A stretch of DNA of 64,000 nucleotides, taken from the NCBI RefSeq assembly GCF_000372725.1, contig NW_005198965.1, positions 115,655 through 179,654 on the forward strand, read 5' to 3'. The stretch is from Emiliania huxleyi CCMP1516 (lineage: Eukaryota; Haptophyta; Isochrysidales; Noelaerhabdaceae). A program made the position numbers and the translations under genes. This document shows positions 9,744 through 21,097 of the stretch, piece by piece (position 1 is the stretch's first letter; each line of letters opens with the position of its first letter). Below the pieces are notes generated by a model, which was given only the letters and a program-made list of their open reading frames with translations, searched no databases and was not told where the DNA came from.

Positions 9744-11165
9744 ATGTCGAGGACGCAGAGCTCGGAGTACTTGCCGATGCCGAGCTTCCGCTTGATGGCT
9801 GACTACAGCAGCCCACCCCTCGAAGATGATGTCCTGGGAGAGGCGGTGCCCCTGTCAGCGCTGAAGCCCTTGGCACAGCTCGGCGCGGGCGAGTTTTGCA
9901 CCGTGCACCGTGCCACCCTCCGCGGGAGCATGGTCGCACTGAAGCGACTGCGCCCTGCCCGCCTTGCCTTGGGCGATAGCAGCAGGCTCGACCTCGGGCG
10001 GGAAATTGCCGTGCTATCGCGCGTCGAGCACCCGAATATCATCCGCCTGGTCGCGCACGGCGTCGATGGGGACGGGGTGCCGTTCTGCTGCCTGGAGATG
10101 TTTTCTCAGCCACTGAGTGCGCTGCTGCCTTCGGGTGCGGAGGTGGGCTTCTTTGCTCGCCAGCGGGAGGCGCGAAAGTGGCCCCTCGCCCGAGGCCTAT
10201 CTGTTGGGCTGCAGCTGGCGGAGGCGCTGCGCTATTGCCATGACGAGTTCATGCCTGGCTACCGGCTCCTGCACCGTGACCTGAAACCCGCCAACGTCGG
10301 CATCATGCCCGATGGCCGCGCGGTGCTGCGCAGTGCGCCCCTGTTCATCTCATATCGGCCAGTCTCCGCTAGCCTCGGCTCGCCCATGCTGTACTTTAGG
10401 TGCTCGCAGACTTTGGGGTGCTGTCCCTCTGGAAGAGGGACGCGGCCGACGACGGCGACGTCCGGAAGCTTACGGGCGTGACGGGCTCGCTCCGGTACAT
10501 GGCGCCGGAGGTTGCTCTCTCGCTGCCTTACAACCACAAGGCGGGGATCCCTTCACTCACATCTCGCTCGAGGGGCGGCGCCCGCGCGCCGCGTCAACTT
10601 CCAAAACGCACGTCCCGCGGCCGCAGGCGGAGGTCTTCTCCTTTACATCGCTGCTCTACCACCTGCTCTCGCGCCGCAAGCCGTTCGCGCTGATGACGCC
10701 CGAGATGTTCCTGCGCGAGGTGCGTGCTCACAAACCCACACACCCGTAAGCCACCCAACGGCGGCGCTCACGGCTCAGCATCGCGGCAACGAGTCAAACA
10801 CAAAGTCGACGGTGCCGCCAAAGCGTGGCAGGTCCTCGGGGGCGATGAGGGCGTGGAGCGCTCAAACCGCAGCCACGCGCGATTCATGCATCGCAAGATG
10901 AGGGCCTCTCCCCCCCCCCCCCTCCCCAGGCGTGCCGCGGCGGAAAACGCCCACCACTGGCCAAGGCGTGGCCACTGCCGCTCCGCAGCCTGATGGCGGC
11001 GAGCTGGTCTGCGAAGCACTCAGTTCGGTGCAGAGAAGGACCTGTCCAGGTGGGTGTGAGGTCGACGTGTGCGGCTAACCGGCTTGCGCACGTGCCCGTA
11101 GGCCCGAATTCACGGAAGTCGTGCGCATTCTGAGCGAGACGGCGACCAGCGGCAATGAAGATTAA
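9744..11165 (+). CDS. Protein kinase, five exons
   Basis: Exons are 9744-10322, 10400-10540, 10627-10719, 10930-11027 and 11102-11165. The phases join exactly and give a 324-residue protein. The kinase domain fills most of it: LGAGEF glycine loop (46-51), VALK lysine (67), HRDLKPAN near 177, DFG at 197-199, MAPE near 229, and the C-lobe pieces PLRSLMAASWS and TEVVRILSE at the end. Catalytic residues are all present, so it should be active. The short layout resembles TKL/RIP-type kinases, but the subfamily is not assigned. Intron 2 has a GC donor; the others use GT. Intron 1 begins GTGCTGCGCAG and the next exon begins GTGCTCGCAG, an evident duplication. The start is the first ATG in frame. Confidence 0.85.
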
Positions 11166-11516
11166 GCCCACGGCTACTGGCAGGGTCCTCGTGGGCCCGC
11201 CCGCCGAGGGCCAGTCAGGCGCGAGGGCCTGACGGTGGAGAAAAGACGGGTGTGGACCCGAGCATGCGGAAAAAGTTTCGGCGGCCTGATAGCCAGTCGT
11301 GCTGTTCTTGGTGACCACGGCTGGGGTCAACATGACGCGCTCGGATGCCACACGTGCGTGGCCGCACGAGTTCGCGCCGGTTTTTCTAGTTTTTGACAAA
11401 CTACAAACAAGCTATAAAAAGAATTTACACAACAATCTCAGTCGAATGAAAAAGAAACCGCGGCAAATACGGCGCCCCAGATCCCCCCCTCCTCTAGTTT
11501 TTGGGCCCGGCGCGTC

Positions 11517-12559
11517 ATGCTGGTCCCGCTCGTCGTCACTGTGCTCACGCAGCCCGCCCCGCTGGCTGAGAAGGCGACGGAGGCGGCGGTCTCCGCGCAG
11601 CCCATACCGCCGACAGAGAAGGCTGCGGGAGAAGCGGCACCGCCGACCGAGAAGTGGGTAACGGGGGGATGCGACTGGCGGGGCTGCGCACACACTAACC
11701 ACCTGACCGGCACCACTACGCTAACCGACTATAAGGGCGGAAAGATCACTACGAACAAATGGACCGGCCAGACCACTGCGAGCAACCACCAGGGCTCCTA
11801 CACCGCCAACAAGTACACGGGCCAATACAAGGCTGAAGGGGTGAACGGAAAGATCGAGGGCAACCACCACACGGGCGACTGGCAGGCGCAAGGGTGCAAC
11901 GGCTGGGGCTGCGGGACCTCCGGCGGCAACCACCACTCGGGCGACTGGTGGGCCACACCTCACCCTGCTCCTGGTGGCAACCCTACAGTGTGTTGCATGG
12001 CTATGACCGCCTCGTGCATGGCCTGCCAGAAGGGCGTGAGCCTCAGCGCCTGGTGCGCGGCCCACCCTGGCTACGCGGGCTGCCCGACCGCAGTCTTTCC
12101 GCGCCCAGGCATGCCGGGCGGCAACCCTACCATTTGTCAGCTAAAATGGGCGCAGTGCGGCGGCAACTCCTGGACTGGCGCCACCTGTTGTGAAGCTGGC
12201 TCCGTCTGTACTGCAGACAGCGCCTGGTATAGCCAGTGCAAGCCATCCCGCAACTACCTTCGAAAGATTGTGCGCCCTCTCCACCGCCCCCCCTCCCCGC
12301 CCTGCGTGAATGTACCTACGCACTGTAGGACGAGGCCGGCGAGCTGGTCGCAACCCACGCCGGCGTCTTCGCCGCAACCGGTGCCGCCAGTACACACCGT
12401 CGAGCCGAGGCTCCACGCACCACCAACAGTACCAGCCGCGAGTGCACCGTGATAGGCGCCTTTGCCGCCATCTTCTTGGCCTTCGGACTCTTGCGCCGCT
12501 CGCGCGCCAGCAAGCCAGATGCGGCCACGGCCGGGGCGCCGGCCATGCAGCTGGTGTGA
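11517..12559 (+). CDS. CBM1 (fungal-type cellulose-binding) single-pass membrane protein
   Basis: Exons are 11517-12269 and 12329-12559 (GT-AG intron of 59 bases, phase 0), giving 327 residues. The N-terminus is weakly hydrophobic ([12 protein letters not shown]). Residues about 50-140 are Gly/Thr/Asn/His-rich with imperfect repeats of the form NKxTGQxxA and NHHxGDWxA. A Cys-rich piece follows, then a clear CBM1 module, [15 protein letters not shown] with SAWYSQC, carrying the aromatic and Cys pattern of that family. Exon 2 encodes a Ser/Thr/Ala-rich stalk and one transmembrane helix (TVIGAFAAIFLAFGLL), then a short basic tail. It probably holds a polysaccharide-binding module outside the cell. 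A perfect 790-base copy of 11496-12285 lies at 14681-15470. Confidence 0.8.
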
Positions 12560-13131
12560 AGTGACGGCGGCGGCCGCGTCGCGCGAAGACGTGCGATCTG
12601 CGATGCGCCGCGCGCTGGGCTCCAACTCCGACGCCGCGCTGGAGCACAAGCAACCACCACGAAGTCGCAAGTGGTGTGCGCCACGGTGTCCGGCCAGGTG
12701 TGATTTATAGTTCTCGGAGGGGTGTGATCCTATCGGTGTGTTCGGATGTGTTCATATTTTACACGAGTTGTTTCTGTTTTACTCGTGAGCTGCGGAGAGC
12801 GCAGGCCGCAGGGCCGCCGCCCGCGAGGGGAGGGGAGGGCGGGGAGCCGCCTGAGGTGACCGCCAGGTGTGCGTCTGGCGGCGTGCTGCGTCGCGCAGCC
12901 GCAGGGCCAGGGGGCAGCGGGCTGAGGCTCGCGCAGGGAGAGCTGCAGAGCTGCCGCACAGTCGGCCAGCTCGCAGCGAGAGCACAGATACGAGAGAACG
13001 GGGACATGTCTGGTGACTGGCGTGGCCTCTCGCTGCGCGGATGGGGCGAGGAGGACACCGCGAGGCGGACCTTGGGAGGGGGGGGGGGGGGGGGCTTGGC
13101 CGAGCGGCTACAGCCGGTCGAGGCCTCGCCC
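12560..13131. other. Intergenic stretch with a G homopolymer
   Basis: No frame with a recognisable domain. A run of about 17 G lies at 13078-13094. The stretch lies between the CBM1 gene and a possible small minus-strand gene. Confidence 0.4.
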
Positions 13132-13490
13132 CTCGAGCGAGATGTTCATCGCCTGCGACGAGATATCAAAAAACAAACTGAGAGAGAGATATGGGGAGAT
13201 ATGGGGAGATATAGGGGAGATATGGGGGAGGTATGACTCGAGCGAGATGGTCATCGCCTGCGAAGGTGCCCTTCTTCTTCTTCATCGTGCCCATCTTCTC
13301 GCGGAGCCGGCCTCGCGTCGACTCCTTGGCCGCCTGCACCCTGCAGTCGAGATATGGGGAGAGATGGGTGGGAGAGATGGGAGATATGGGGGAGATATGA
13401 CTCCTTGCCGCCGGTGAGGTAAGTGGTGGTAGGGTGGGGTGAGGTGAGGTAGGGTATTGGCGCGTTTCTCGTTTTGCGCAAAGCGCAATA
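13105..13490 (-). CDS. Possible small minus-strand gene with two minisatellite introns
   Basis: The best candidate exon is 13334-13264 on the minus strand, starting after CAG and encoding KESTRGRLREKMGTMKKKKG, with typical coding composition. On each side lies a short direct duplication flanking a GGGGAGATAT minisatellite (13132-13158/13237-13263 and 13320-13334/13399-13412). Both duplications contain CAG-GC or GC-AAGG splice-like junctions on this strand. The product is unknown and the ends cannot be fixed. The gene would be divergent from the glutamyl-tRNA synthetase gene. Confidence 0.3.
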
Positions 13491-13538
13491 AGCACCTCGC
13501 CGCCTCTCCAGCTGCGCCTCTCCCTTCGCCGCTGTCCG

Positions 13539-16500
13539 ATGTGGATGGTGACGCTACTCTCGACGCTCGGGTACGGCGTCGCGCGCGGTGCGCTGCCGCG
13601 CGGCCCGGCGGCCGCCGCCGTCCGCGGCCTCGCGCGCGGACGCGGCTCTCGCATGTGCGCCGCAGCCGGCTCGGAGCCGGGTGCACGCACGCGCTTCGCG
13701 CCGTCTCCGACGGGGTCGCTGCACGTCGGCGGCGCGAGGACCGCGCTCTATTCGTGGCTGTGGGCGCGGCAGAATGGCGGCCAGTTCCTCCTCCGCGTCG
13801 AGGACACGGACACCGCCCGCTCGACGCGCGAGTCAGAGGACGAGGTGCTGGCCGACCTCGCGTGGCTGGGGCTGGTGCACGACGAGGGCCCGACGGCGGG
13901 CGGGCCGCACGGGCCGTACCGCCAGTCCGAGCGGATGCAGGGCGGCCTCTACCAGGAGCTCGCGCAGAAGCTCCTCGACTCGGGCGCCGCGTACCGCTGC
14001 TTTTGCACGCCGGAGGAGCTCGATGCGAAGCGGGCGGCGGCGGAGGCGGCGGGCGAGAACCCGCAGTACGATGGGACGTGGCGCGACGCGGACCCGGCCG
14101 AGGTGCAGCGCCGGCTCGACGCGGGCGAGCCGTACACCGTCCGCTTCCGCGTCCCAGACGGGAAGGTAGTCGGGATCGAGGACGCGGTGCGCGGCCGGGT
14201 GGAGTGGGACGTGCAGGCGACGGTGGGAGACTTCATCCTGCTGCGCAGCGGGGGGATGCCGGTGTACAACTTTTGCGTCGCCGTCGACGACGCCGACATG
14301 AAGGTCTCGACTGTCATCCGAGCCGAGGAGCACCTGACAAACACGGTGCGAGATGCAGCCGAGATGCAGCCGAGATGCAGTCGAGATGCAGCCGAGATCG
14401 AGTCGAGATAGAGCTGAGGAGCACCTGACAAACACGGTGCCGCCCCGGTTGCTCCTCCCCACCCTCTCCCACCGTCTCCCGACCATCTCCCCACCCTGTC
14501 CCCGATAGGTCTGACAGCGACGGGACCCCCCTCCGACTCGCCTGTCAGACTCTGGCTGTCAGGCTGTCAGATACGTGCTGNNNNNNNNNNNNNNNNNNNN
14601 NNNNNNNNNNNNNNNNNNNNNNNNNNNNNNNNNNNNNNNNNNNNNNNNNNNNNNNNNNNNNNNNNNNNNNNNNNNNNNNNAGTTTTTGGGCCCGGCGCGT
14701 CATGCTGGTCCCGCTCGTCGTCACTGTGCTCACGCAGCCCGCCCCGCTGGCTGAGAAGGCGACGGAGGCGGCGGTCTCCGCGCAGCCCATACCGCCGACA
14801 GAGAAGGCTGCGGGAGAAGCGGCACCGCCGACCGAGAAGTGGGTAACGGGGGGATGCGACTGGCGGGGCTGCGCACACACTAACCACCTGACCGGCACCA
14901 CTACGCTAACCGACTATAAGGGCGGAAAGATCACTACGAACAAATGGACCGGCCAGACCACTGCGAGCAACCACCAGGGCTCCTACACCGCCAACAAGTA
15001 CACGGGCCAATACAAGGCTGAAGGGGTGAACGGAAAGATCGAGGGCAACCACCACACGGGCGACTGGCAGGCGCAAGGGTGCAACGGCTGGGGCTGCGGG
15101 ACCTCCGGCGGCAACCACCACTCGGGCGACTGGTGGGCCACACCTCACCCTGCTCCTGGTGGCAACCCTACAGTGTGTTGCATGGCTATGACCGCCTCGT
15201 GCATGGCCTGCCAGAAGGGCGTGAGCCTCAGCGCCTGGTGCGCGGCCCACCCTGGCTACGCGGGCTGCCCGACCGCAGTCTTTCCGCGCCCAGGCATGCC
15301 GGGCGGCAACCCTACCATTTGTCAGCTAAAATGGGCGCAGTGCGGCGGCAACTCCTGGACTGGCGCCACCTGTTGTGAAGCTGGCTCCGTCTGTACTGCA
15401 GACAGCGCCTGGTATAGCCAGTGCAAGCCATCCCGCAACTACCTTCGAAAGATTGTGCGCCCTCTCCACCTCCCCCCCTCCCTCCCCCTCCTCCCCTCCT
15501 CCTCCTCCGAGCTCCCTCCCCCTCCTCCGGTCCGGTCAGGTGAACCAGTTCCGGCAGCAGGGCTACCTGCCGCAAGCGATGCTCAACTACCTCTGCCTTC
15601 TCGGCTGGAACGACTCGACCGACCAGGAGCCACCCCGCGCCGTCGGCCTCACGGCTGAATTGCGTCGACTCAGTCTCATTCATGACTCACTCGCAGGAGA
15701 TCTACTCTGTCGACGAGCTGGCCGCCGCCTTCTCGCTCGATCGCGTCACAAAGTCTCCCGCCGTCCGCTGCCCCTAGCATGCGCAACACCGAACACCCCC
15801 CCGCTGTGTGCCCCCAACCCGCGCCCGAAGGGCCAGGCCCTCGGCCGCATCGCCCCCGTGTCTCGCCCTGGCTGCATCATCTCGGCTGCGTCAGGCCTCG
15901 AGGTGCTGCGACCGCACTGCGCGACACCCGCCCTCCCCTCCCCTCCCCGCCCGCAGGTCTTTGACCTCAAGAAGCTCAACTGGATCAACGGCCAGCACCT
16001 GCGCGCGCTGGCCGAGGAGGAGCGCGCCGCGCTTGTCGGGCGCCACCTCGCCGAGGCGGGCGTCGCGATGGCGGCGGACTCGCCCTTCTCGCTCTCCGCC
16101 TCGCGGATGGTCGCCGAGAAGATCGAGGCGTGCCCACTCTCGCACCCCTCACTCTCGCACCCTCACTCCCTCGCCCTCGCGCCTCTCGCCCTCGCGATGA
16201 CCACGCCCCCCCGCCCCCCCTCTCCTGCCACCCCTCGCCCTCGCTCCATCCGGCCCTCACGCTCTACCCGCCGCCCTCGCAGCTCGTCAACGACGCCTCG
16301 CCCCATATCTCCCCATATCTCCCCATATCCCCCATATCTCCCCATATCCCCGCCCTCGCAGCTCGTCAACGACGCCTCGCCGCTCGTGCGCGACGCGCTC
16401 GCCTACCCGCTCGCGGACTCGCTCGCTTCCAGCGGCGCGCAGAAGCTGGCCGACGAGCTGCGCCGGGTGGGCGGCGCGCTCGTCGCGGCGCACCGCGAGG

Positions 16501-16775
16501 GCGTCCTCCCCGACGGCGCCTCGCCCGACTTCGAGGCGGAGTGGAAGAGCGCCGTCAAGTCGTTCGGCAAGGAGCTCGGCCTCAAGGGGAAGAGCCTCTT
16601 CATGCCGCTCCGCCTCGCCGTCACGGGTCGCATGGCGGGGCCCGACGTGGGCGCGCAGCTGCAGCTCCTCGCCCTCGCGCCCGACGGCGCCAAGTGCGAG
16701 AGCGTGCCGCTCGACGCGCGCATGGCGCAGCTCGAGGCGGCGCTCGCAGACATGCCCGTCCCTGTCGAGGCCTGA
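13539..16775 (+). CDS. Glutamyl-tRNA synthetase, organellar/bacterial type (interrupted by gap)
   Basis: Exon 1 (13539-14345) has a presequence-like N-terminus, then the class I signature: [20 protein letters not shown] (HIGH motif as HVGG) and LLRVEDTD. Later exons are 15540-15626, 15697-15762, 15957-16127 and 16362-16775. They continue with [33 protein letters not shown] and the C-terminal anticodon-binding helices, ending at TGA 16773-16775. The exon that should carry the KMSKS-type loop is missing: its place is taken by the N run and the CBM1 copy, so the model is incomplete through assembly. It would charge tRNA-Glu in plastid or mitochondrion. Introns include a GC donor at 16128. The intron at 15627-15696 starts GA and is flanked by CAGGAG on both sides. 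Confidence 0.85.
14581..14680. other. Assembly gap of 100 N
   Basis: Exactly 100 N, the usual filler for a gap of unknown size. It lies inside the glutamyl-tRNA synthetase gene. On its left is a fragment of the CTGACAGC-type repeat (14512-14580, as GCTGTCAG), on its right a copied piece of the CBM1 gene. Confidence 0.99.
14681..15470 (+). repeat. Perfect 790-base copy of the CBM1 gene's first exon, inside the tRNA synthetase gene
   Basis: Bases 14681-15470 equal 11496-12285 with no difference seen. The copy stops 16 bases into the CBM1 intron, in a C-rich run, and its left end is the N gap. It reads as a CBM1 exon 1 with donor, but lacks the promoter side and exon 2. Zero divergence, the gap on one side and the missing synthetase exon point to a scaffolding error more than to a real insertion. 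Confidence 0.85.
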
Positions 16776-17352
16776 AGGGGAGGTATGGCGCTGAGATCAC
16801 GGTATACGTCAGTAGCTAGCACAATGGGGGGACGAAGGGTTGAGAAGGGAGTGCCGGGCGGGATGTGGTCTTTTGGTGTGGCGTTCAACGTCAAGTTGGG
16901 CGCGAAGATATTACAACACAGTTGACACTACAATCTACAATCGCTATTAAGGCATATCCACATAAGACATCTGAGATCTGAGACATGGGCATGGACATGG
17001 GTCATGGCTCGCGCATGGGACTGAGTGTTGGGACGACGCCCCGGTCGCCACATAGGCAGGGTCACAACGACGACACACACGACTTCACACACACCAGGTC
17101 ACAGCTGTTTCCGCTCACAATCAATTGTGGAGTGTGCCTCTCGCCTGAAGCGTGAAGGCCCTTGCGCGCGCGACCCTGGCGCGACCGCGCCGCGCGAGCT
17201 GGGGGAGATCACGTCCCACACTCACTCTCCCAGCTCAGAGATCTCTCTGTCTCTCTCTCTGCACAATTGTCCCATTTCCCGACCGTGAACCGAGGCCCCG
17301 TCCGTCGACCGTGCGTCGCCAGCCCCAAGCTTCACACTAGCTAAGGCCGCGT
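16776..17352. other. Intergenic stretch between convergent genes
   Basis: This AT-richer stretch lies between the 3' ends of the tRNA synthetase and C69 peptidase genes. It contains a TCTCTG-rich patch at 17238-17265. No supported gene. Confidence 0.4.
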
Positions 17353-20331
17353 CTACGGTGAGACGCCGTGCCGCTTGGAGGCTGGGACGACAGGCCCACC
17401 CTTCTTGACGCCGCGCGACGTCGAGAGGCATTTGCCGTCTGGATCGAACTCGGCACACGACCCTCCTGGCTGACGGTATTTCATCCCAGTGTCCGCCACG
17501 ACCGCCTTCTTCCAGGCCTCGTCGGCCTCAGACGCCTTCTTGGTGCCCTCAAAGAGATAATTGTAGCCCTCGTCGCCCTCCTTGCCCGGCAGCCGCGTGT
17601 AGCCGTCGGCGTACGCAGCGAGCAAGGTCTGCCACAGATAATCCCAGTAATCGACCGCCATCGCGCCCATGTCGATGGTGGCCTTGTCCATGTGCGTCTG
17701 CGCCTCTTCCTCGGTCATGGCCACAAGCTTCTCATCCATCGATTTCAGCATCCCCTCGGCATAGTCGTTGAACTTCTTGCGCGCATCCAGCACGTCCTCG
17801 CTCACGTGACTCTGCATCGAGTAGACCAAGTTGCTCACCTATTCACGTGATGTGAGGTCGCACCGGCCGTTGCCCTCCTCCAGCGAGCAGTCCGGCTCTG
17901 CTAACCGCAGTGACCTTCCAGTGTATCGAGTCGGGTGCGTACTTGATCTCCGAGCCTCAAGGGGCGGGGAAGGGCTGGGGCGTCAGGTCAATTTGTCGAG
18001 CCGGAGGGGAGGGAGAGGGGCGTGCGGCGCGCCGGGATAGTTGAAGTAGGCGCGGCATGACGCCCTCGCGCTGCAATTGCCGTCGTCGTGCGACAGCGCC
18101 ACCTTTGTTGCGCCGCCGTAGAGTGGGATCTTTGGCGACCTAGAGGAGCAGCGCCTCCATCTTTGACCCCCTGTGGCATATTACAATTTTTTTTCGCCCA
18201 GCCGCCCTCACCACTTGTGCTGCTTGGCGCCCCACCACGTGACAGACCTCATCTTGGGCGGGAAGCAGTCCGCCCCTGCGTAGCGGGAATTCGTTGGCGT
18301 GTCCCACGGCGCAGGCATCGCTTCCTGTCCCTGGAAGGATGCAGGACCAGCTGGTGTGGTGGAGTTGGTGTTGGTGGTGTGGTGGTGAGAGGGGGGGCGG
18401 GGGAGGGCGGGGGGCCATGTCCATGTGCTGCCTTGATCGGTGCGAGGACGCCGTCGACGTAACCTTTCATGAAGTCCATTACGACGTCCCAATCAGGTTG
18501 CTCAAGGGCCTGGCGCGGGATCAGTGGTTTGGGCAAGGAGACTGCGAAGGCGCTCCGGCGCTGCGCGGCGCAGACACCTGGCACCGCTTCGAGTTGCGCA
18601 CCTCAGAGACGAAGTGCCACGCCGTGTAAAAGGTGCCGACGGGTCGCTCGTTGATGTACGACTCGCCCTCAGACGTCCAAGAGAGCCCCGCGCCAAGCCG
18701 CTGCGGGGTGCGGAAGATACCTGCGGCGGGTGTCGCAGGCTTCCCTCGGGACGCAAAACAGGTTGTTGCGAAAGGCGTGGCCGGGACTGCTGCAGGCGTG
18801 TGATTGCCGCACCGGCGCCGATGTCGACCGCCGGGTCGAGCCAGGTACCCTCGTACGTGAGGCTGAGCAGGTCATGCACGTCCAGCCGCGAGATTGGCTT
18901 CTTGACGCGCACGAATTCGGGCATCCGGTTGGCGAGATCGTAGCCTTTCGCGTAGCCGAGGTAGGCGGCGGAGTCGAAATCGTCAGGGTGAGCGACCTTC
19001 GAGAATATGTTCCACACGCGTGCCTGCGACAGGGACCTGACGGGCTTGGATGGCGCGCGGCAAGGGAGGAGGAAGGAAGCGGACAGGGGCTCGCGCCTCG
19101 CAGTAGCGCGCCCCACCAAAGTCCACCGGGCAGAAGACGTCGGAGAACGAGAAGGGGCCGTCCTTGGGGTCGTAAAGGCCCTGTTCGAGCGCGAATTCCT
19201 CTGGGTCCAGATTCCTTTTTGCTGCGTCAAATCTGGTCCCGTCCCCTGCGTTGCTCGAAACCATGCAGTCGAGGTCAGGGTCCAGCACATAATCGTATGT
19301 CTTCGACCCCGGGGCCGAGTAAGTCATCTTGCCATCAAAGGGGTCGCCAGAGGCAGTCGCCAGATCCTCCACCAAAGGTGGACCATGGGCGAACCCTCCT
19401 TGATTCGAAAAGACAAAGCGCAGGCAGCCATTCTTGTACCAATGTCCCACCTCGGAATACATCTCGGAACATTCCAATTCACCTTCTTCGTTCGAATGAC
19501 AGTTTTTGTACTTGAGTTTTTTTGGGTTGCCCTCGTACCCTGTCGGCGAACGGATCTCGCCGAGCCGCGCCTGGTTCGCGTGTGCGTAGATGGTCCCGGG
19601 AGGGAGCCGCTTGGCGAGCCATAGGGTGCCCTTCTCGATCTCGCCCTTGCCAATCATCTCGAGGATCCTGGAGGCGCGGATCAGCGTTTCAGGGGCGCAG
19701 CGTGGGGGTGGGGGTGCAGGGCTGCAGGCCGACACGAACCAAATCTCGACGCCGTCTGTGATGGAGAAGCCCTCCATCGCGGAGGAGTACCCGTACTTCT
19801 GGGTGAGACTCGTGATGACACCGATCGCATCCCGGGCCGTCCTGCTGCGCTGGAGCGCGGTGTATATGAGAGAGCCGTAATCCATAGTATGGCCGACGCC
19901 GTCGTTTTGCGTCTTCAGGTCGGTGTCAAGCAGACTAAGCCCACCGTGAGTCGTCTCGGCGATGACCACTCCCTGAGGCACACGGTTCAAAGCTCAGCGT
20001 GAAGGGTTGGAAAGGGATCGGTCGATACTCAAGAGTGCTGGCACCGCACCCACTCGTTGGAGTTGGAGATGACATTGTAAGTTGGTTTCTCGTCGGGGAT
20101 GTACCCAGAGAAGTTGCCGTTGTCGTACAAGTAAATGGGTCGCTGCCTGCCCTCCTCGCCGGGCTGCGCTGGGAAGCGGGTGATGGCAGCGTAGCGGTTT
20201 GAGGAGTCGTCGTTGTAGCCGAGGAGGATGTTGCCCGAGGCGGAGGCCTCCTGAGTCACGAGCACGTTTGTGCACGCCAGAGTAGGGGCCGCGACGCTCA
20301 AGAGCCGCAGGCTGGCATACACGCGTGCCAT
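17353..20331 (-). CDS. C69-family (PepD/dipeptidase A-like) Ntn-hydrolase peptidase, secreted
   Basis: Exon 1 (20331-20050) encodes a signal peptide, then CTNVLVTQEASASG. In family C69 this Cys is the N-terminal nucleophile freed by processing. Exon 2 (19972-19740) gives GVVIAETTHGG and DYGSLIYTALQRSRTARDAI; exon 3 (19667-19097) gives ILEMIGKG and YAHANQARLGE. Exon 4 starts at 19023 and gives the YEGTWLDPAVDIGAG block. Further exons carry SEGESYINERPVGTFYTAWH, the TWWGAKQHKW and PLYGGATKVAL pieces (joined over a GTGAGG donor), and the C-terminal frame 17838-17353. Motif order matches bacterial PepD and eukaryotic homologues. The exact joins between 18200 and 18850 are unresolved and one spot there needs a one-base shift. 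Exon 3 ends at a GC donor. It likely cleaves dipeptides outside the cell or in a lysosome-like compartment. Confidence 0.8.
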
Positions 20332-20414
20332 CGCCGATACGACGGCCCCGAAATCGTGCGACGCATCACGCAAAGTTACGCAACGTCCAACGAGCAACGA
20401 AACGGTGTCCTGAG

Positions 20415-20670
20415 CCTTGGTCTGACAGCCTGACAGCAAACCCCGGACAGCGCCTGACAGTGCCCGACAGCCTGACAGCGCTGACAGCACTTTCTCCGAC
20501 AATCTGACAGCACGTATCTGACAGCCTGACAGCAGAGTCTGACAGGCGAGGCCGAGGGGGGTCCCGTCGCTGTCAGGCCCTAACGTGACAGGGCTGACAG
20601 CTGCCCGACAGCCCGACAGCACACAGTGGCCTGACAGCAGCGCTGACAGCCCGACAGCAGCACAGACCGC
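20415..20670. repeat. CTGACAGC repeat field 1
   Basis: The octamer CTGACAGC and variants (CCGACAGC, CTGACAGT, CTGACAGG) occur about 20 times in 250 bases, all in one orientation, with irregular spacers. The segment 20510-20577 also appears inverted at 14512-14580, next to the N gap. It begins about 85 bases upstream of the C69 peptidase start codon. Confidence 0.8.
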
Positions 20671-21097
20671 ACACAGACCCCGTAGAGCCTCTTTCTTGTG
20701 CCCCATGAGGGTATAACAAAATTACATGCAAAGACATGTGAGTGTGGTCCATGTCCATGTAGTCATGGCACATGGGATGGTCCGATGGGTCTCTCTCTCA
20801 ACCCTCCCGCCCCACCTCTGCGGACCCCTCTCTAGCACCGGCGGCTGTGCTACTACAAATGAAGCTACCAGCTAGCCTTCTGGGGCCCTCCAGTCATATG
20901 CCTACGGCGTCTGGGTGGGGGTAGCCGCCGCCGTCTGTGCCGCCGCCGCCGCCTGCGCCTGCGCCGCCATATGCGCTCCCCAGGCGGCCGCCGCCGCCGG
21001 CGTGATCACGCCGTGTAGGAGGAGAGGCGCTGAGAGTATGTGTAGTAGAGTCCTGCTGGTCTCCTCTTGATAGTGTCATAAGTGTGGCTGGTGTGTG

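Noticed and set aside
14702-15658. Second CBM1 gene
   Set aside because: Identical to the first copy, truncated in an intron, bounded by a gap, and placed where a synthetase exon should be; more likely an assembly artefact.
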